Shown here in pieces: positions 12,901 through 24,214 of a stretch of DNA of 64,000 nucleotides. The notes under the pieces were generated by a model. The model worked only from the letters and a program-made list of their open reading frames with translations, ran no database searches and was not told the origin of the DNA. The first letter of the stretch is position 1, and every line of letters starts with the position of its first letter. The translations under genes and the position numbers were made by a program. Source of the DNA: Cricetomys ansorgei (taxonomy: Eukaryota > Chordata > Mammalia > Rodentia > Nesomyidae); contig JAMJFZ010001133.1 of the NCBI GenBank assembly GCA_026225945.1, positions 4,856,501 to 4,920,500 of the forward strand, given 5' to 3'.

Positions 12901-15195
12901 ATGCAAATATATTTACATACATAATTGGAGTACTTTTTGAAACAACATGAAGAAATATGCATTAGTTTTTATATGCTTTTAAAAGAATAAAGGCAGAGAA
13001 GTTCAAATTATTACAAATAATTAAAATAGCAATGAAATATACCTGTTCTTTCAAAAATGAAATGTTTCTTTTACTTTTCTTATTTAAATATGATAAGAGA
13101 ATAAATACTGCTGAATTTTAAACCCTGCTTTTATCAGAACATGGTACTTAGAGTTTTATTTTGCAAGAATATAAACTTTGGGTTTAGCATTTATCCTGTC
13201 CAGAAGTGCATTTTTTAAGAACACAGCAACCTCCCACGAATACAAAATTACCAAGTAAATAATGTTGCTGATGATGAATCTTTTTACTTAATTATTCAAT
13301 ATGTTTCTTTCTCCCAAAGGGAAAATGATTAAATGAATTAAACAACAGTTAAACAATTAGATTCATTTTGAATATTATTTGTCTTCTGTGTATCCTTTCT
13401 TGTTTTCAAGGTCAATCATTGCATACAAAAATGTAATCATTTCCTTAGAAGAAAAAAATGAACTATTCAATCTTGAATATATTTGCTAAAAACTAACATT
13501 GAAATATCCCCTAAAATAGTGAAACTACATTTAACAAGAGTGTTACTATTAGAGTACTACACAAGGAAAAATTACTAAAACCAAATAATTCCATAAGAAA
13601 ATCTAATGTCTCACAAACAGTTCCAGGTCGTGATGACACAGTTATCTCTTGCTGTCTCAATTGAGACAAAACCATAGAAAGATCAGCATTTCCATTAATA
13701 TATAAGATTAAAAGTAATTTTTCTTAGTTTTACTTTAATTTTATGTTGTCAAATTAAGTATCTTGAATCACTCTCCCTTCTGTGTTTCTTCTAATTATTC
13801 ACAATATTAACCCTTTGACTACAACACAGCTTTTTTTTACTCCTGTGTGTTTGGCTTCTTGTTTTAGAATATCTTTCCAAAGATTTACTCTATAATGCAT
13901 TCTTTTCACTCACAGGTATAGAGTATCATTAGCAAATCTGTGGCACAGGAACTGCAAAAAATAGAAAAAAATAACTGTTCAAAAGAAAATTTATAACTCA
14001 TGGTTTCATTGTAGATGGAGATTACCACCTAAAAATCTGAACAAGAAGTCCAGTACACACCATCTGTTGGGCAGGAAAGAAAAAGAGAACAGAAGAGAGT
14101 TAGTGATCTTTAATCAACAGAGTAATCTGCACCCTTTCATATGTGTGTTCATGATCTCAGTGGACAGTAAACTCTGGGCACAGGACTATTTGTAGTTATT
14201 TGATATGAAGCCTTGGATGACATAGTGGGCAACAGAGTGAGAGGCCTCTAAGAAGTGCAGTTCGGTATTTAATGGTTTATACAAATGAATGCAAAAGGGA
14301 GAAGAACAGAGACACAGGAGCCTAAGACAAGCTGGCTCAGGTATTTTGCCCACTGCACATTTGTTTAACAATTGGATGTTGTGCAATGGCCACACCAGTC
14401 CATGACAAGTATACCATGACCTTGTTTTACATAGATTTCATTTTATTTAATAAGAAATTTGGGTACTATTTTCCTTTTAGTATTTTTGGATGTTTAAAGA
14501 GTTGTTTACATGATTTCTCATTTAATTGTATTATTTTGAAATAAGTAACAGAACTAACTATATTATGTGTTTTAATGCTTTGCTTTGAAACACCTTTGTT
14601 GGTAATTTTGTTTAATGTCATGATTTATAAATGGTTAGCACTCCTAATATGATATAATAAAACATGCAGATCACTTCAGCACATTAGTCTTTTTATTGTT
14701 TAATCCATCTAAGTTGATCAATGATAGTAATGAGTTTCCACCGCATATAAACCAACACTATGTAAAATTAACCCTCTTGATTTATATTGACCTTTGTTTT
14801 CATTCAGCATGATTGCCATTTTTCTCTTTTTAATTTTAAGTTTAATATTATAAAACATTATATTATTAGTAATTTGCTTGTGTTCTGATTCTAACTGATG
14901 TCTAGATATGCCATCCATCACCAGACCCACTTGACAGAAACTGCTGAGCCAGTCTGGTGTCAGGAAACAGAAACCATATGGAGCTGCCACTGACAGCATG
15001 TCCACCTGCACCAGCACACACACTGACCTTAACCAAAATAACTGACATTGATAGTGCATGTCTCCTAGAAAAACAATCATTAAGATCTATTGACTGGGCC
15101 TCAGGTAATTCTCAGTTTAAATTGAGCAACTTTGTGGGATGGGTGGAAAACATCCGACATGGTAAATGCTAACAGAAATGGATTGGACAGTTGCT
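12901..15195. other. Unassigned DNA
   Basis: Mostly unique-looking AT-rich sequence. The stretches 14050-14420 and 14880-15180 are richer in GC and hold overlapping short frames, including a 71-codon plus-strand frame at 14957-15172, but no domain, splice structure or repeat can be supported. I leave them as unidentified. Confidence 0.4.
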
Positions 15196-15445
15196 TTGTT
15201 CCTTCAGTTTGTAGAGGCAGGGTCTCACAAGTCAGGAGAGTATCAACTTATCTTGTTCCTGCATCACCTTCCTGAGAGCTGAACTTATGTGATGTGAAAA
15301 TGTGCTACCAGATCTAGCTAAAATTACGTGAAATTAGATTTTATTTTATTTTATTTTATTATTTTATTTTCCCTTTAAGGTGCTGGGATTGGAATCTGCA
15401 CCCTCAGGAATGGCTTCAATGCTCAATATTGATCCACATATACCA
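15196..15445 (-). repeat. B4 SINE split by a TTTTA microsatellite
   Basis: The left part (GAGGCAGGGTCTCACAAGTC, then CCTGAGAGCTGAACTTATG and GTGCTACCAGATCTAGCTAA) is the antisense B1-like half. The right part (GGTGCTGGGATTGGAATCTG through ATGCTCAATATTGATCCACA) is the antisense ID-like half. Together they fit B4, an ID-B1 fusion. A (TTTTA)n run of about 36 bp at 15336-15371 sits at the junction. Confidence 0.6.
15336..15371. repeat. (TTTTA)n microsatellite
   Basis: Five to seven TTTTA units with one TTA interruption, inside a B4-like SINE and probably grown from its A-rich linker. Confidence 0.95.
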
Positions 15446-15804
15446 CAAAAATGTGTATTTACTTAGCTAAAGTACTGTGAAGGATTTCAACTTGATCTTC
15501 TCATTCTCAGCCACCACCACACTACTTATAATCATTCCCTATCTTTTCTATATACTTCTGTGTATGGAAGTATGAAATCCATGGACTCTAGCATGCTACA
15601 CATCTAATTGCTCTACAAATAAACTTCAAACCGAGCCCATGTCATGTTTTAGCATCTTGTTTTGTGCCTGTATTTTCAGAGTGCCCTTTCTTCTTAGTGC
15701 TGCCTCAGTTACCAGAAATCCTGTGTATGATTTTCACTCTTGATATCACATGTGCTTGCTGACTCATTCTGGATTAATAATAAATGTAGCCCACTACCAA
15801 CTTA

Positions 15805-15970
15805 GCAGAAAATGATCTACTTCTAATGGGCTGGCCCTTCTTACATCAATTAGGCCAATAAAGAAACTCCTTCACAGACATGTTCACAGACCAACATGAT
15901 AAATACAACTGCTCCATTGAACTTCTTTCAAGGTGATTTTAGACTGAGGCAAGTTTACAGCTAATGCTAA
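15805..15970 (-). repeat. MaLR-type LTR end fragment
   Basis: GGGCTGGCCCTTCTTACATC, AATTAGGCCAATAAAGAAAC, CTCCTTCACAGACATGTTCA, then AGGTGATTTTAGACTGAGG and CAAGTTTACAGCTAATGCTA match the antisense terminal part of rodent MaLR-like LTRs (usually 'aaactccctcacagacatgcccagaggctt ... aggtgattctagat'). Confidence 0.6.
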
Positions 15971-16109
15971 CTCAATTTATATTTAAATCTTTCCCTTCTG
16001 CAATTGAAAGACTCCTTCCTTTTCTTTGGTCTGAAACTCTGCAAAATACATGAATGTCATCCATAAGATTGTTTACTTTTTCCTCATTGTGTATTAGCTG
16101 ATTATATTA

Positions 16110-16475
16110 GTTACTTTTCTGTTGTTATAATATAAACCAACAAGATCAAGAGCCACTTATGAAAGAAATTTTAGTTTGACTTATGGTTCCAGAGGGATGC
16201 ATTTATTGTAGTGAGGAAGTAAAGAAGAAAGAGGCAGGCATGGTTGTAGGAGCTGGGTTCTGAGAGTTCACATCTTTACCATAAGCAGCAAGCAGAAAAG
16301 GCAAAGTGGAAATAGATCATGCAGTAAGTTCTCAAAGCCCACTCTCAGTAACATACTTCCTCCAGCAAGGCTGCATCTCCTCAACTTCTCCAACTATCAT
16401 TATCAACTATAACAAGTGTTCAAATACCTGTGACCATTGGAGCCATTTCTCAAATGAGAAATCCAGAACATTTCC
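16110..16475 (-). repeat. MaLR LTR, left of a two-LTR element
   Basis: Antisense order: TTAGTTACTTTTCTGTTGTT, GACTTATGGTTCCAGAGGGA, AGAGGCAGGCATGGTTGTAG, CTGAGAGTTCACATCTTTAC, GCAAGCAGAAAAGGCAAAG, CATACTTCCTCCAGCAAGGC, CAAGTGTTCAAATACCTGTG. It is a sister of the LTR at 17222-17595 in the same orientation and would be the 3' LTR of a minus-strand element. The 68-codon plus frame is a shadow. Confidence 0.75.
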
Positions 16476-17165
16476 ACTTCCTGGACCCCACAGACTTGTA
16501 GTCATATATTAATACAAAATATATTTAGCTCAACTTCGCATGTTCTCATAGTCTTTCATAGTCTCAACACTATTTAAAAGTCTGAAGTCTCTTTTGAGAC
16601 TCAAGGTAATCTCTTCAATGTTGACTGCTCTAAAATCAAAAAGCAAATCTATATATTTCCAACAGACAACACAGAATATCCATTACCATTCCAAATGAAA
16701 TGAATGGTGGCATAATGGGAATATACTACATCAAAATCTTCCTATAATACAGCAGCGAAAACACTAAATCCTATATTAGCTCCACTCCTGATGTCTAGAA
16801 ATACTATTTCAAAGAATAAATGGCTCTAGCTTTGTTGACTACTTAATACAAATCTCTCAGGTTGTTTCTGTTCCCTGCATGCAGCTTTCTGTGGCATAAG
16901 CTCCCTAGACTCTGGCACAACTAGAATATCTTGGTGTCTCCATTGCAATTCAGGTTTCAGATCACAGCTTCATGCTATGGTCTCTTGGGACCTCTTGCAA
17001 GGACTTCCACAATACACTCTGCCTGGCCTCAGTGGCTTTGAGAACTCCATTGTTCAGCATCCTTGTCTTCCAAGTTCATCATTCAGTTGCTTTTCTAGTA
17101 CAATATTTTAAATCTTCCACATTCCTCCCAACATACATAGTGAGGTCCTTTATAACAACAGCCCT
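16476..17165 (-). mobile_element. MaLR internal region between two LTRs
   Basis: It lies between two same-orientation sister LTRs. AGTCTGAAGTCTCTTTTGAG, ACTCAAGGTAATCTCTTCAA, ATCCATTACCATTCCAAATG, CTAGACTCTGGCACAACTAG, TCTTGGTGTCTCCATTGCAA and TCTCTTGGGACCTCTTGCAA follow the antisense order of rodent MaLR-class internal sequence as I remember it. No gag, pol or env frame is visible, as expected for these non-autonomous elements. The 84-codon frame over the right end (from 16972) includes the poly-T and is not a gene. Confidence 0.6.
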
Positions 17166-17168
17166 CCT

Positions 17169-17207
17169 CTTTTTTTTTTTTTTTTTTTTTGTTTTGTTTT
17201 GTTTTAA
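17169..17207. repeat. Poly-T tract with (GTTTT)n
   Basis: Roughly 22 consecutive T followed by GTTTT units, between the MaLR internal region and the right LTR. Confidence 0.95.
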
Positions 17208-17221
17208 GAACTTCTGTATTA

Positions 17222-17595
17222 TTTAATTTTCTTTGATGCTGTGATAAAACTCTGTGCCCAAAGGCAAGTTAAGGAACAGAAAGCTAATTTTAAGTTATGG
17301 TTCCAGAGGAATAATTATTCATGTTAGCATAGGAGAGGTATAACAGCAAATAGCAGGCATTGTAGCTAGAGAAGGATTTAGAAAGCTCAGTCCTTTATCA
17401 TGAAGCGGAGAAGGCAAACTGAAAGCAGGATGCAGTTTAAGTTCTCACAATCTGTCTCCAGTGACATACTTACTCTAGTAAGGCCCCATTTCCTATACTT
17501 CCCCAAAGAAAGACGACAATTTAGGATAACATTTCCAAATGCCCAAGACTATGGGGAAGATTTATTAATCAAAACACCACAGTGCTTATTTCTAG
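17222..17595 (-). repeat. MaLR LTR, right of a two-LTR element
   Basis: Antisense order: TTTCTTTGATGCTGTGATAA, AAGTTATGGTTCCAGAGGAA, TAGCAGGCATTGTAGCTAGA, ATCATGAAGCGGAGAAGGCA, GTCTCCAGTGACATACTTAC, TAGTAAGGCCCCATTTCCTA. It is the sister of 16110-16475 with many differences, so the element is old. The 98-codon plus-strand frame at 17400-17696 reads LTR sequence antisense. Confidence 0.7.
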
Positions 17596-18547
17596 AATCT
17601 TCAACAGGAACTGCAACGATGATGCTATTAAACAGGGTAATATTAGAAAATCTCCATAAAATTAGGGAAAAAAGTGAAAATTTATCTTATCATTAACTTT
17701 TAAGAAATTACTGTTGCCAACAAGCATTGTAAAAAACAAGAAAATAAGAAAAGCACCTAATAACTGAATAATATAATAAAATTTTCTTTACTTGGAAGTG
17801 ACATAACTATTTAAAAATACATTTTATTTTAAAACAACCAGAATTAATACACACACACATATTTGAAATTTATGACAAGCACAGCTATAATAATATAAAA
17901 ACTAATACATTTATGATTCTTAACAGTGAACCATTAAATATAATATTTTAATATTAAAGTAGTCACAAATATGAAACAATTTGGAATAATATTAACTATC
18001 TATTTGTAAACTACAAAATATCCACAAGTTGTTTTAAGAAAATGTAGAGCTAAACACATCCATATTCAAATACTCTTAAATTTCCATTCTCCATAAAATC
18101 TTCTACAATTTCATCTTAACTCAGTAAAAATCTATATATTTAAATATAAACCAGAAATAATAAATAAGTCATTAAAACATATATCGATATTTATGTGGAA
18201 ATATAAAGAGTATGAATACTCAAGACAGTATAAACCTGAAATTGAAACAAATTACTTTATGACTTATACAGCTGAATGTGTTAGAGTTGTTGCATTGATA
18301 CAATGATCAGAAACGAAGCTAATGGAATATGCACAGCCAGAATCGTGTAGAATATACAGAACTGTATTTGGTATTGTGGAAGAGTACTTAAGTAATAAAA
18401 CTCCAACAAAGCTTAAGTTGTTTAAACTTACAATAGTGAAATTAATCTAACTTCTACAACAATATAAATTTTTAAAACAGAAGACACCCATAAAGAAACC
18501 TACAGTAAAATAATAATTTCTATCATCATGGAAAGGAAGTACTGTTC
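17596..18547. other. Unassigned AT-rich DNA
   Basis: AT-rich. Short stretches faintly resemble old L1 ORF2 sequence but not well enough to call. No gene seen. Confidence 0.4.
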
Positions 18548-18700
18548 TGTAATCCAGTTCTCCAAAGATAAATACTGGGAGATTCAAGTTCTATGCCAGC
18601 CTATGATGCATACTGAGCTCCGTGTAAGACTGGGTCAAATAATGAGACCTTATCTCAACCAAACAAACAAACAAACAAACAACAAAAAAAAATAAAGCAG
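18548..18700 (+). repeat. Old B1/PB1-type SINE
   Basis: GGGAGATTCAAGTTCTATGC, CAGCCTATGATG, TGAGCTCCGTGTAAGACTGG and TAATGAGACCTTATCTCAAC track the right half of an old B1 ('gagttcaaggccagcctg ... agtgagaccctgtctcaa'). It ends in an A-rich tail expanded to (CAAA)n at 18659-18682. Confidence 0.6.
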
Positions 18701-19264
18701 AAAAATTAGAAGTCTTACGAAGAACTAAATGTCAAGTCTCAAATGGAAGGGATCATTTATGGCAGATATTGTTTATCAGGTATTTTTCCCAGAATAAATT
18801 ACTACTATACTTCATGGCAATAAAACACCTAAAGATTTGATGTAAATAGCCAGAAGTTGGAAATAATTTACAAAAGAATATTTGCAATTTAAATTTGAAT
18901 AAATACTGATTATAATTAATCATTGAGAAAATAAAGTAAAAATTGAATGACATATCAGTGTTTATTAGATAAAATTTACTGGAAGAAAGGTTATAAGGCT
19001 ATGTGTTAGTGATTTTTCTAGCTTTTTTGATTAAATAAATAACACAAAGTATTTTAAGGGAAGTAGAATCTATTTGGATCTTGCTTGGAGCTACAGTCTA
19101 TCAAATTAGGGAAAGTATGGCAAAAGAAGTTTGTGCAAATCTGCCATATTAGAGGGCAAGGGAAGGGAAATTTGCCATTCCACCTGTATTTTTCAGTTTG
19201 AGACCTCAGTAATGAGGGGATATTGCATTGCACTTATTGGGGTGGATATTAGCACTTCAGTTGA
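18701..19264. other. Unassigned AT-rich DNA
   Basis: No gene or repeat that I can support. Confidence 0.4.
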
Positions 19265-19345
19265 AGCTCTCTGGAAAAAATCTCTCCAAGACAAATTCAG
19301 AGGTTTATCTCCTAGGTGGTTTCCAATACAGTTACCTTGACAGTG
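19265..19345 (-). repeat. Short MaLR LTR end fragment
   Basis: ATCTCTCCAAGACAAATTCA, GAGGTTTATCTCCTAGGTGG and ACAGTTACCTTGACAGTGAA resemble the antisense terminal piece of rodent MaLR LTRs. Short and diverged. Confidence 0.45.
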
Positions 19346-19837
19346 AACATTAGCTCTCATGTGTTGCATGCACCAAATGCTTCATACATTCAGAAAATCT
19401 GGTCTATGAGAAGGAAAGAGACAAGGAAATGAGAAATTTCTATACTATAGGCTTTTTATTTGAGAAGGCAAAAATCTACAAAACAAAGTCAGTTTAATAC
19501 TGGTAACCAAATTAGTTTCAGGAACTGTCATTTTCAATCAATGTAGAATTTATGTCTATACTAGACTAAGAAAAACTAATGTAAGCAGATTAGTTCAATT
19601 CCAAGCAGGTGTTTTGGCTCTACAGTGCCATTCATGCTTTCTTAGCATGAGTCATAAGTCTATATTGCTTTGGAAAAAAAAAACAAAACAATACAAACAA
19701 GCAAACTAGGGTTGGTCATTCTAAACTGGAGAAAGAAAGGGGTAGGTAATATGGCTTACCTTTGTTCTCTTTGACCACCAGTATCTCTCCTCTGGAAAAG
19801 AACTCTATGGACTATTTATTATCTTTATAGATATAGT

Positions 19838-20145
19838 GTATGTGTGTGTGTGAGTGTATGTGGGAGGGGTTGTGTGTGTGGGTGTGTGTGTGTATGCATA
19901 TGGTAATATGTGTGATATATGTGCTGAAACCTATGAATATATTTACCACTATATATATATACTGGCTTAACTGGCTTGCAAGTTGCTAAGGATTCTCTCA
20001 TCTCTACTTCCCATTTGAAGTAGGAATACTTATATTTCAGATGCTTACTACCATAGCTGACCATTTGGAATCTAATGTTTGAAATCAGGTCCTCATACTT
20101 TTGTAAAAAGTAATTTGCCCTTTTGGCATCTTCACAGCCTAAATC
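19838..20145 (-). repeat. Diverged B2/B3 SINE with expanded TG tail
   Basis: A GT-rich stretch at 19838-19900 is where the antisense SINE tail would lie. It is followed by CATTTGGAATCTAATG, TTTGAAATCAGGTCCTCATA and GGCATCTTCACAGCC, a diverged antisense B2/B3 5' half. The 79-codon minus-strand frame is a repeat translation. Confidence 0.5.
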
Positions 20146-20867
20146 CTAAATAGTCTTCTGCTATGTATATTAAAAACTAAGAACTCATTGTAAATAAATT
20201 ATTAATACCTTTACATTATTATTGTTTTTTATTGGCTAAGATCCTCAGCCCTTCTGTGGCCTTGCATTATCAAAAGAGAAAAGTACTTGACCTTCTGCTT
20301 TTTGTTTTTTGTTTTTTTCAAATTCAAAATTGAAAAGAAATTGCCCAAAGCTGAAGACCACAGGCATGGGTCCAAATATGGCTACAAAGATGATCTAGAA
20401 AAGTTAACATCTTATATCAAAGTCTATATTCATTTGCTGAGAAGACTTTGACTTGATTTTTACTTCATTGACCTTACATCAGAAATTTCAAAGTAAAGGA
20501 TTTCCAAATATTGTCATTGGGACAACTTGCTTTAAATACTTTGAACGGACTCTTTTTTAATCCATCATCTTCTGACCTTCTGGATAGGAAAGGGACATGT
20601 AAATCTCACAGGCAATGGAGAACAAGCTGTCATAAAAATGAACCTGTATTGTGTAATAGCTCATGTGTACAGCACAGTTCTGAAGCAAAATGTCACTTTA
20701 GTTGCTTTGCATTATTAAAAAGAAAATACTTGCTTTCTAGCTTTGACTGTGAGAAAGTAGATTCTGTTAACTAGAAGATTCATGTATTATTCATGTTTAT
20801 ATAAGGAAAATGGCGCCTATTATATAAGGTCAATGAGAGAAGAATTAGAGATACTTTTCTAATATAT
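20146..20867. other. Unassigned DNA
   Basis: AT-rich. It contains an 87-codon plus-strand frame at 20511-20774 with no recognisable domain, which I do not call as a gene. Confidence 0.4.
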
Positions 20868-21020
20868 TATTTTTGTTTTTTTGAGACAGCTTCTCTGTTG
20901 TAACTCCAGCTGTCCTGGAACTCACTCTGTAGCCCAGGCTGTCTTTGAATTCACATAGATCAGCCCACTTTTGCCACCCAAATGCTGGGAATAAAGGTAT
21001 GAGCCACTACCACCTGGCTA
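20868..21020 (-). repeat. B1 SINE
   Basis: Antisense B1 with GAGACAGCTTCTCTG, TTGTAACTCCAGC, TGTCCTGGAACTCACTCTGT, AGCCCAGGCTG, CCAAATGCTGGGAATAAAGG and GAGCCACTACCACCTGGC. It carries the TTGTAA (sense TTACAA) variant shared by all clear B1 copies here. It lies directly beside a B2 in the same orientation. Confidence 0.95.
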
Positions 21021-21029
21021 TTTTTTTAA

Positions 21030-21180
21030 AATTTAATATATGAGTGTTCTGCCTGCCAGAAGAGGGCAACAGGTTTCTTTATAGATGGTTTTGAACCACC
21101 ATGTGGTTGCTGGGAATTGAATTCAGGAACTCTGGAAAAGCACTCAGTGCTCTTAACAACTGAGCTATCTCTCCAGCCCT
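21030..21180 (-). repeat. B2 SINE
   Basis: Antisense B2: CTGCCAGAAGAGGGCAACAG, GGTTTTGAACCACCATGTGG, TTGCTGGGAATTGAATTCAG, GCTCTTAACAACTGAGCTAT and CTCTCCAGCCC. This is a fairly well preserved copy including the polymerase III A-box end. Confidence 0.95.
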
Positions 21181-21205
21181 CTAATATATTCTTATATTTT
21201 ACTAT

Positions 21206-21214
21206 CTGTCTATC

Positions 21215-21274
<60 letters not shown>

Positions 21275-21284
21275 ATCTATCATG
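21206..21284. repeat. (TATC)n microsatellite
   Basis: About 16 perfect TATC units after a short imperfect lead, between a B2 and a B3-type SINE. Confidence 0.97.
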
Positions 21285-21435
21285 TGTGAGTATATATGTA
21301 ATCCTGCATGCCAGGAAAGGGTGCTGTATTTCCTAAAGTCGGAGTTACAAGTGTTAATGATCCACCAAAACTGAGTACTGGGAACTGAACTTCAGTCTTC
21401 TGTGTGGGAAGTGGTTTAGCTCTATCGTAGCCATG
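21285..21435 (-). repeat. B3-type SINE
   Basis: Antisense B2/B3 with CCTGCATGCCAGGAAAGGGT, AAAGTCGGAGTTACAAGTG, GAGTACTGGGAACTGAACTT and CAGTCTTCTGTGTGGGAAG. It is diverged towards its 5' end. Confidence 0.75.
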
Positions 21436-21464
21436 TTGCTTTTAGAAGACATATTAGCAATGAC

Positions 21465-21870
21465 CTTGTAGTTTCTAAGGAGCTTGCTTGTGCAGGTTAA
21501 GTTACTTAGTTACAAGGACATGTGATGTTTTTCTATAAATAAGAATTCTTGCCTTTGGGCTATTTATATATGTTTATAACCATTGTATTTGTTTGTATCG
21601 GTGGAAGAGTTTGCTTTGTAATCCTGGTTCCTTGCTCACATGTTTTGACTTTATTTAGTTCAGTAAACTGGGGACTATTATAAGAGTGCTTGAAAAATAA
21701 AGTTTCCAGAGTGGCTTCACAGCTCTCTCAACTTTTCAGACGTTTTTGTGTCTCTTTTCATCCACACTTCCCATTTCTGGACTTGTTTATTTACTACCTG
21801 CTGGCTCTGGCACTTCTGTAGGACAAGCGTGACCTCTTGTACTCTGAATAATCTCTTCAGCCTCCGGAGT
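21465..21870 (+). repeat. Possible ERVK-type solo LTR
   Basis: The stretch has LTR-like architecture: TATTATAAGAGTGCTTG near 21676, AATAAAG at about 21697, then CTTCACAGCTCTCTCAACTT, TTCAGACGTTTTTGTGTCTC, TTTTCATCCACACTTCCC and TACCTGCTGGCTCTGGCA. This resembles the R-U5 part of rodent class II ERV LTRs of the RMER17/RLTR kind as I remember them. No partner LTR or internal region is visible. The family is tentative and the ends are not fixed. Confidence 0.5.
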
Positions 21871-22184
21871 GTCTTTCAGATCTAGAAAAGGGGGAGAAGG
21901 AATGAAAGTACGTACAGTAACACTTGATGAATGAGAAAGTAAAAGCTCCATGGAAAGGATGGGTTTACTGAATAACGGATGAGGAAAGAGAAGTCATTAG
22001 GGGAGGAGGAAAAAACCAAATATTAGAGATAAAAACAGTCATTGTTCAAACTAGAACGAAAATATGCCAGTCTCTAAGACATAAGCACTATGCCTTTAAC
22101 TATAGTCATCATGGTATGTAATTGGGCCCTTGGTCCAATTTTTCTCTTCTACATGTAATCAGAAATTCTTGAACCAAAATATCT
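21871..22184. other. Unassigned DNA
   Basis: Contains a purine run, AGAAAAGGGGGAGAAGG, at about 21884-21900, which is polypurine-tract-like but not next to a recognised LTR start. Nothing else seen. Confidence 0.4.
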
Positions 22185-22295
22185 CCATCTTACTCTCTTT
22201 TATGTAGCTGAGCCTACCTCTGGCAGTCAATATTCTACTATCTAAATCTACGTTATCTTTTTAGTTGATTAATGTTTTTGGTGACTCTGAGTCAA
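22185..22295 (-). repeat. Ancient L1M 3' UTR fragment
   Basis: AGCCTACCTCTGGCAGTCAA, TATTCTACTATCTAAATCTA and TATCTTTTTAGTTGATTAAT follow the antisense mammalian L1M sequence ('agcctctggcaaccaccattctactctctatctctatgag'). Short and diverged. Confidence 0.5.
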
Positions 22296-24048
22296 ACCAA
22301 AGTCTTTCTCTGGGATAGTCAATATATTTTATCATTGAGATTCATTCCTCTTCCTCAATATTTTAAAGTATAGCTGTGAGTGTATAGTCATTATCCAAAA
22401 GTTAATATTACAAGATAATTTCCTTCTTCAATAGAATATATATCCTTTGTGACATCTATCTTGTTCAACCCATATTTAAGGAAGATATTCCTGTCATGAA
22501 AATGAGCTATAATTCACTCAACTATCCCTGTTTTATAAAACTATTTGTCATTTTAAAATGTATTTTAAGTACATCTAATTTAAATTTTAAATAATTAAGG
22601 TTATATTTGATGTGGGACTTCATAGGCATGTGTTCTAAGTGATGTATGTGTAAGTCTATCAAGGATACCTCACTATCATAAGATATTTAGGAACAAAAAT
22701 ATATGGATATTCATCTAGATGATGAAAATTATTTTCACATCAGTTGTATAAACTTATGCTTCTCCCAAATGTGCATTAAGTAATATTTTACAAACATTAG
22801 TTTAATAAAATTATAATAGTTAATAGTATCCTGATGGTAATGTAATATCAAACCACTTCAGAGAAAAATTTTTTTGCCATCTACAAATTTTACAAGTTAT
22901 TCTAAATGATAATATTTCCTAATAGATTATTTATTTTGTAGAAATTCTATTATATGGGATCATAAATGTAATGTGTATCTACTGAAGCTCTTGATTTACA
23001 TACTATTACATACATAATATTTCCTGAGTCATTAAGAAATCTAAAGCATGCTAAACTGAAGAATAAAAATATAACATTGTGGTAAAATATTCCAAATATC
23101 TCTCAGACTTCTCAGTTACCAAATCAGACTCATTTGCATCCCAGATCTTATTCAACTTAGTTAATAATGCCCAAGAAAACACTTACTGAAAAGCATAGGT
23201 GAATTAGAGTAATGTAGCACTTGAAGCTTTTTAGATTCCTGACTTAGTGCTTTGGGTAAAGAAGCAGCTGTGTTTCCCAAGCAAGGGGAACAATTACCTG
23301 ACACACACAGCAGAAATTTATTTTTAAGTTATAAAGTATGTCATTTTTGTTTTCAAATAATCCAGGAACTACATCTATGAGTCAAATTATTTGAACTTTG
23401 TGTGATACTATCCAATCTTAGAAACTAAATTAAAACCTACAACTTACTAATAGCATTTCATAAGAACCCACTCCTGGAAACCCAATTATCCATTAGAATA
23501 TTGTCCATTAATGAGGAAAACAGCCTTCTTAGTCTTTTGTTTTACTCCTACTAGCAGATTTTGTAGAATCATTGCTGAGTAATTCATTTTGCACATATTT
23601 TAAAAGTGCAATAAGCAGCAACACACTTCCATAAACATGGAAATATGCTTTGGAAAAATGTCTGGAAATCTGTGAACCATACTGATGACAATAATTATTT
23701 CAAGATGAAGTAGAGAACAATAATGCTATTTGTAAATGACTGATTGTTTTTAATTTTAAGCTACAGTTATATGTATATTCTCTATGCTATTATTTTTTAT
23801 TTTTCTGTAAATCTGATATTGTTTTGTAAACTATAATTTGTGGGATTTTTTTACAATTGATAAACAATTAGATAACAGTGTTGGTTATATTAGTTAAACA
23901 TAGTGTTATTGATGTAGCCAGAAAAATCTATATAAAAATACTCTATAGGAAATAGTTACTTATAAAGAAGAAATAATGGGAGAACAAATCAAATAAGAAA
24001 TGGAATAAAATGAAGTTTAAGTAAAGAGATGATATAAATTGAGGGAAA
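22296..24048. other. Unassigned AT-rich DNA
   Basis: No gene. Possible remains of old L1 at the left end are too diverged to map. Confidence 0.4.
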
Positions 24049-24104
24049 TTGGAAGAGCAATTTGTAATTTGATATGTTGGAAGAGCAATTTGTAATTTGA
24101 TATG
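24049..24104 (+). repeat. Perfect 28-bp tandem duplication
   Basis: Two identical adjacent 28-bp units (24049-24076 and 24077-24104). Each starts TTGGAAGAGCAA and ends TTTGATATG. The second unit runs directly into the TC-rich microsatellite. Confidence 0.95.
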
Positions 24105-24142
24105 TGTGTGTCTGTCTCTGTCTCTCTCTGTGTCTCTGTCTT

Positions 24143-24213
<71 letters not shown>
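24105..24213. repeat. (TG/TC)n-(TCTG)n-(TC)n compound microsatellite
   Basis: TGTGTGTC, then TCTCTG variants, five TCTG/TGTC units and about 24 TC units. The Ser-Leu-Ser and Arg-Glu-Arg frames on the two strands are simple-repeat translations. Confidence 0.97.

Positions 24214-24214
<1 letters not shown>

Noticed and set aside
12683..12950. Overlapping 79-80 codon frames on both strands
   Set aside because: They arise from a purine-rich tract that lacks stop codons on either strand.
14718..15080. Longest minus-strand frame (120 codons)
   Set aside because: No recognisable domain, AT-rich composition, and an overlapping plus-strand frame of similar quality. Length alone is not enough in stop-poor DNA.
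17700..18500. Possible L1 ORF2 remains
   Set aside because: Only short phrases resemble L1; order and length are not sufficient to call.
18659..18682. (CAAA)n as an independent microsatellite
   Set aside because: It is the A-rich tail of the adjacent old B1 and is described there.
21884..21900. Polypurine run as an ERV polypurine tract
   Set aside because: No LTR start follows it, and the LTR-like block lies on its other side.
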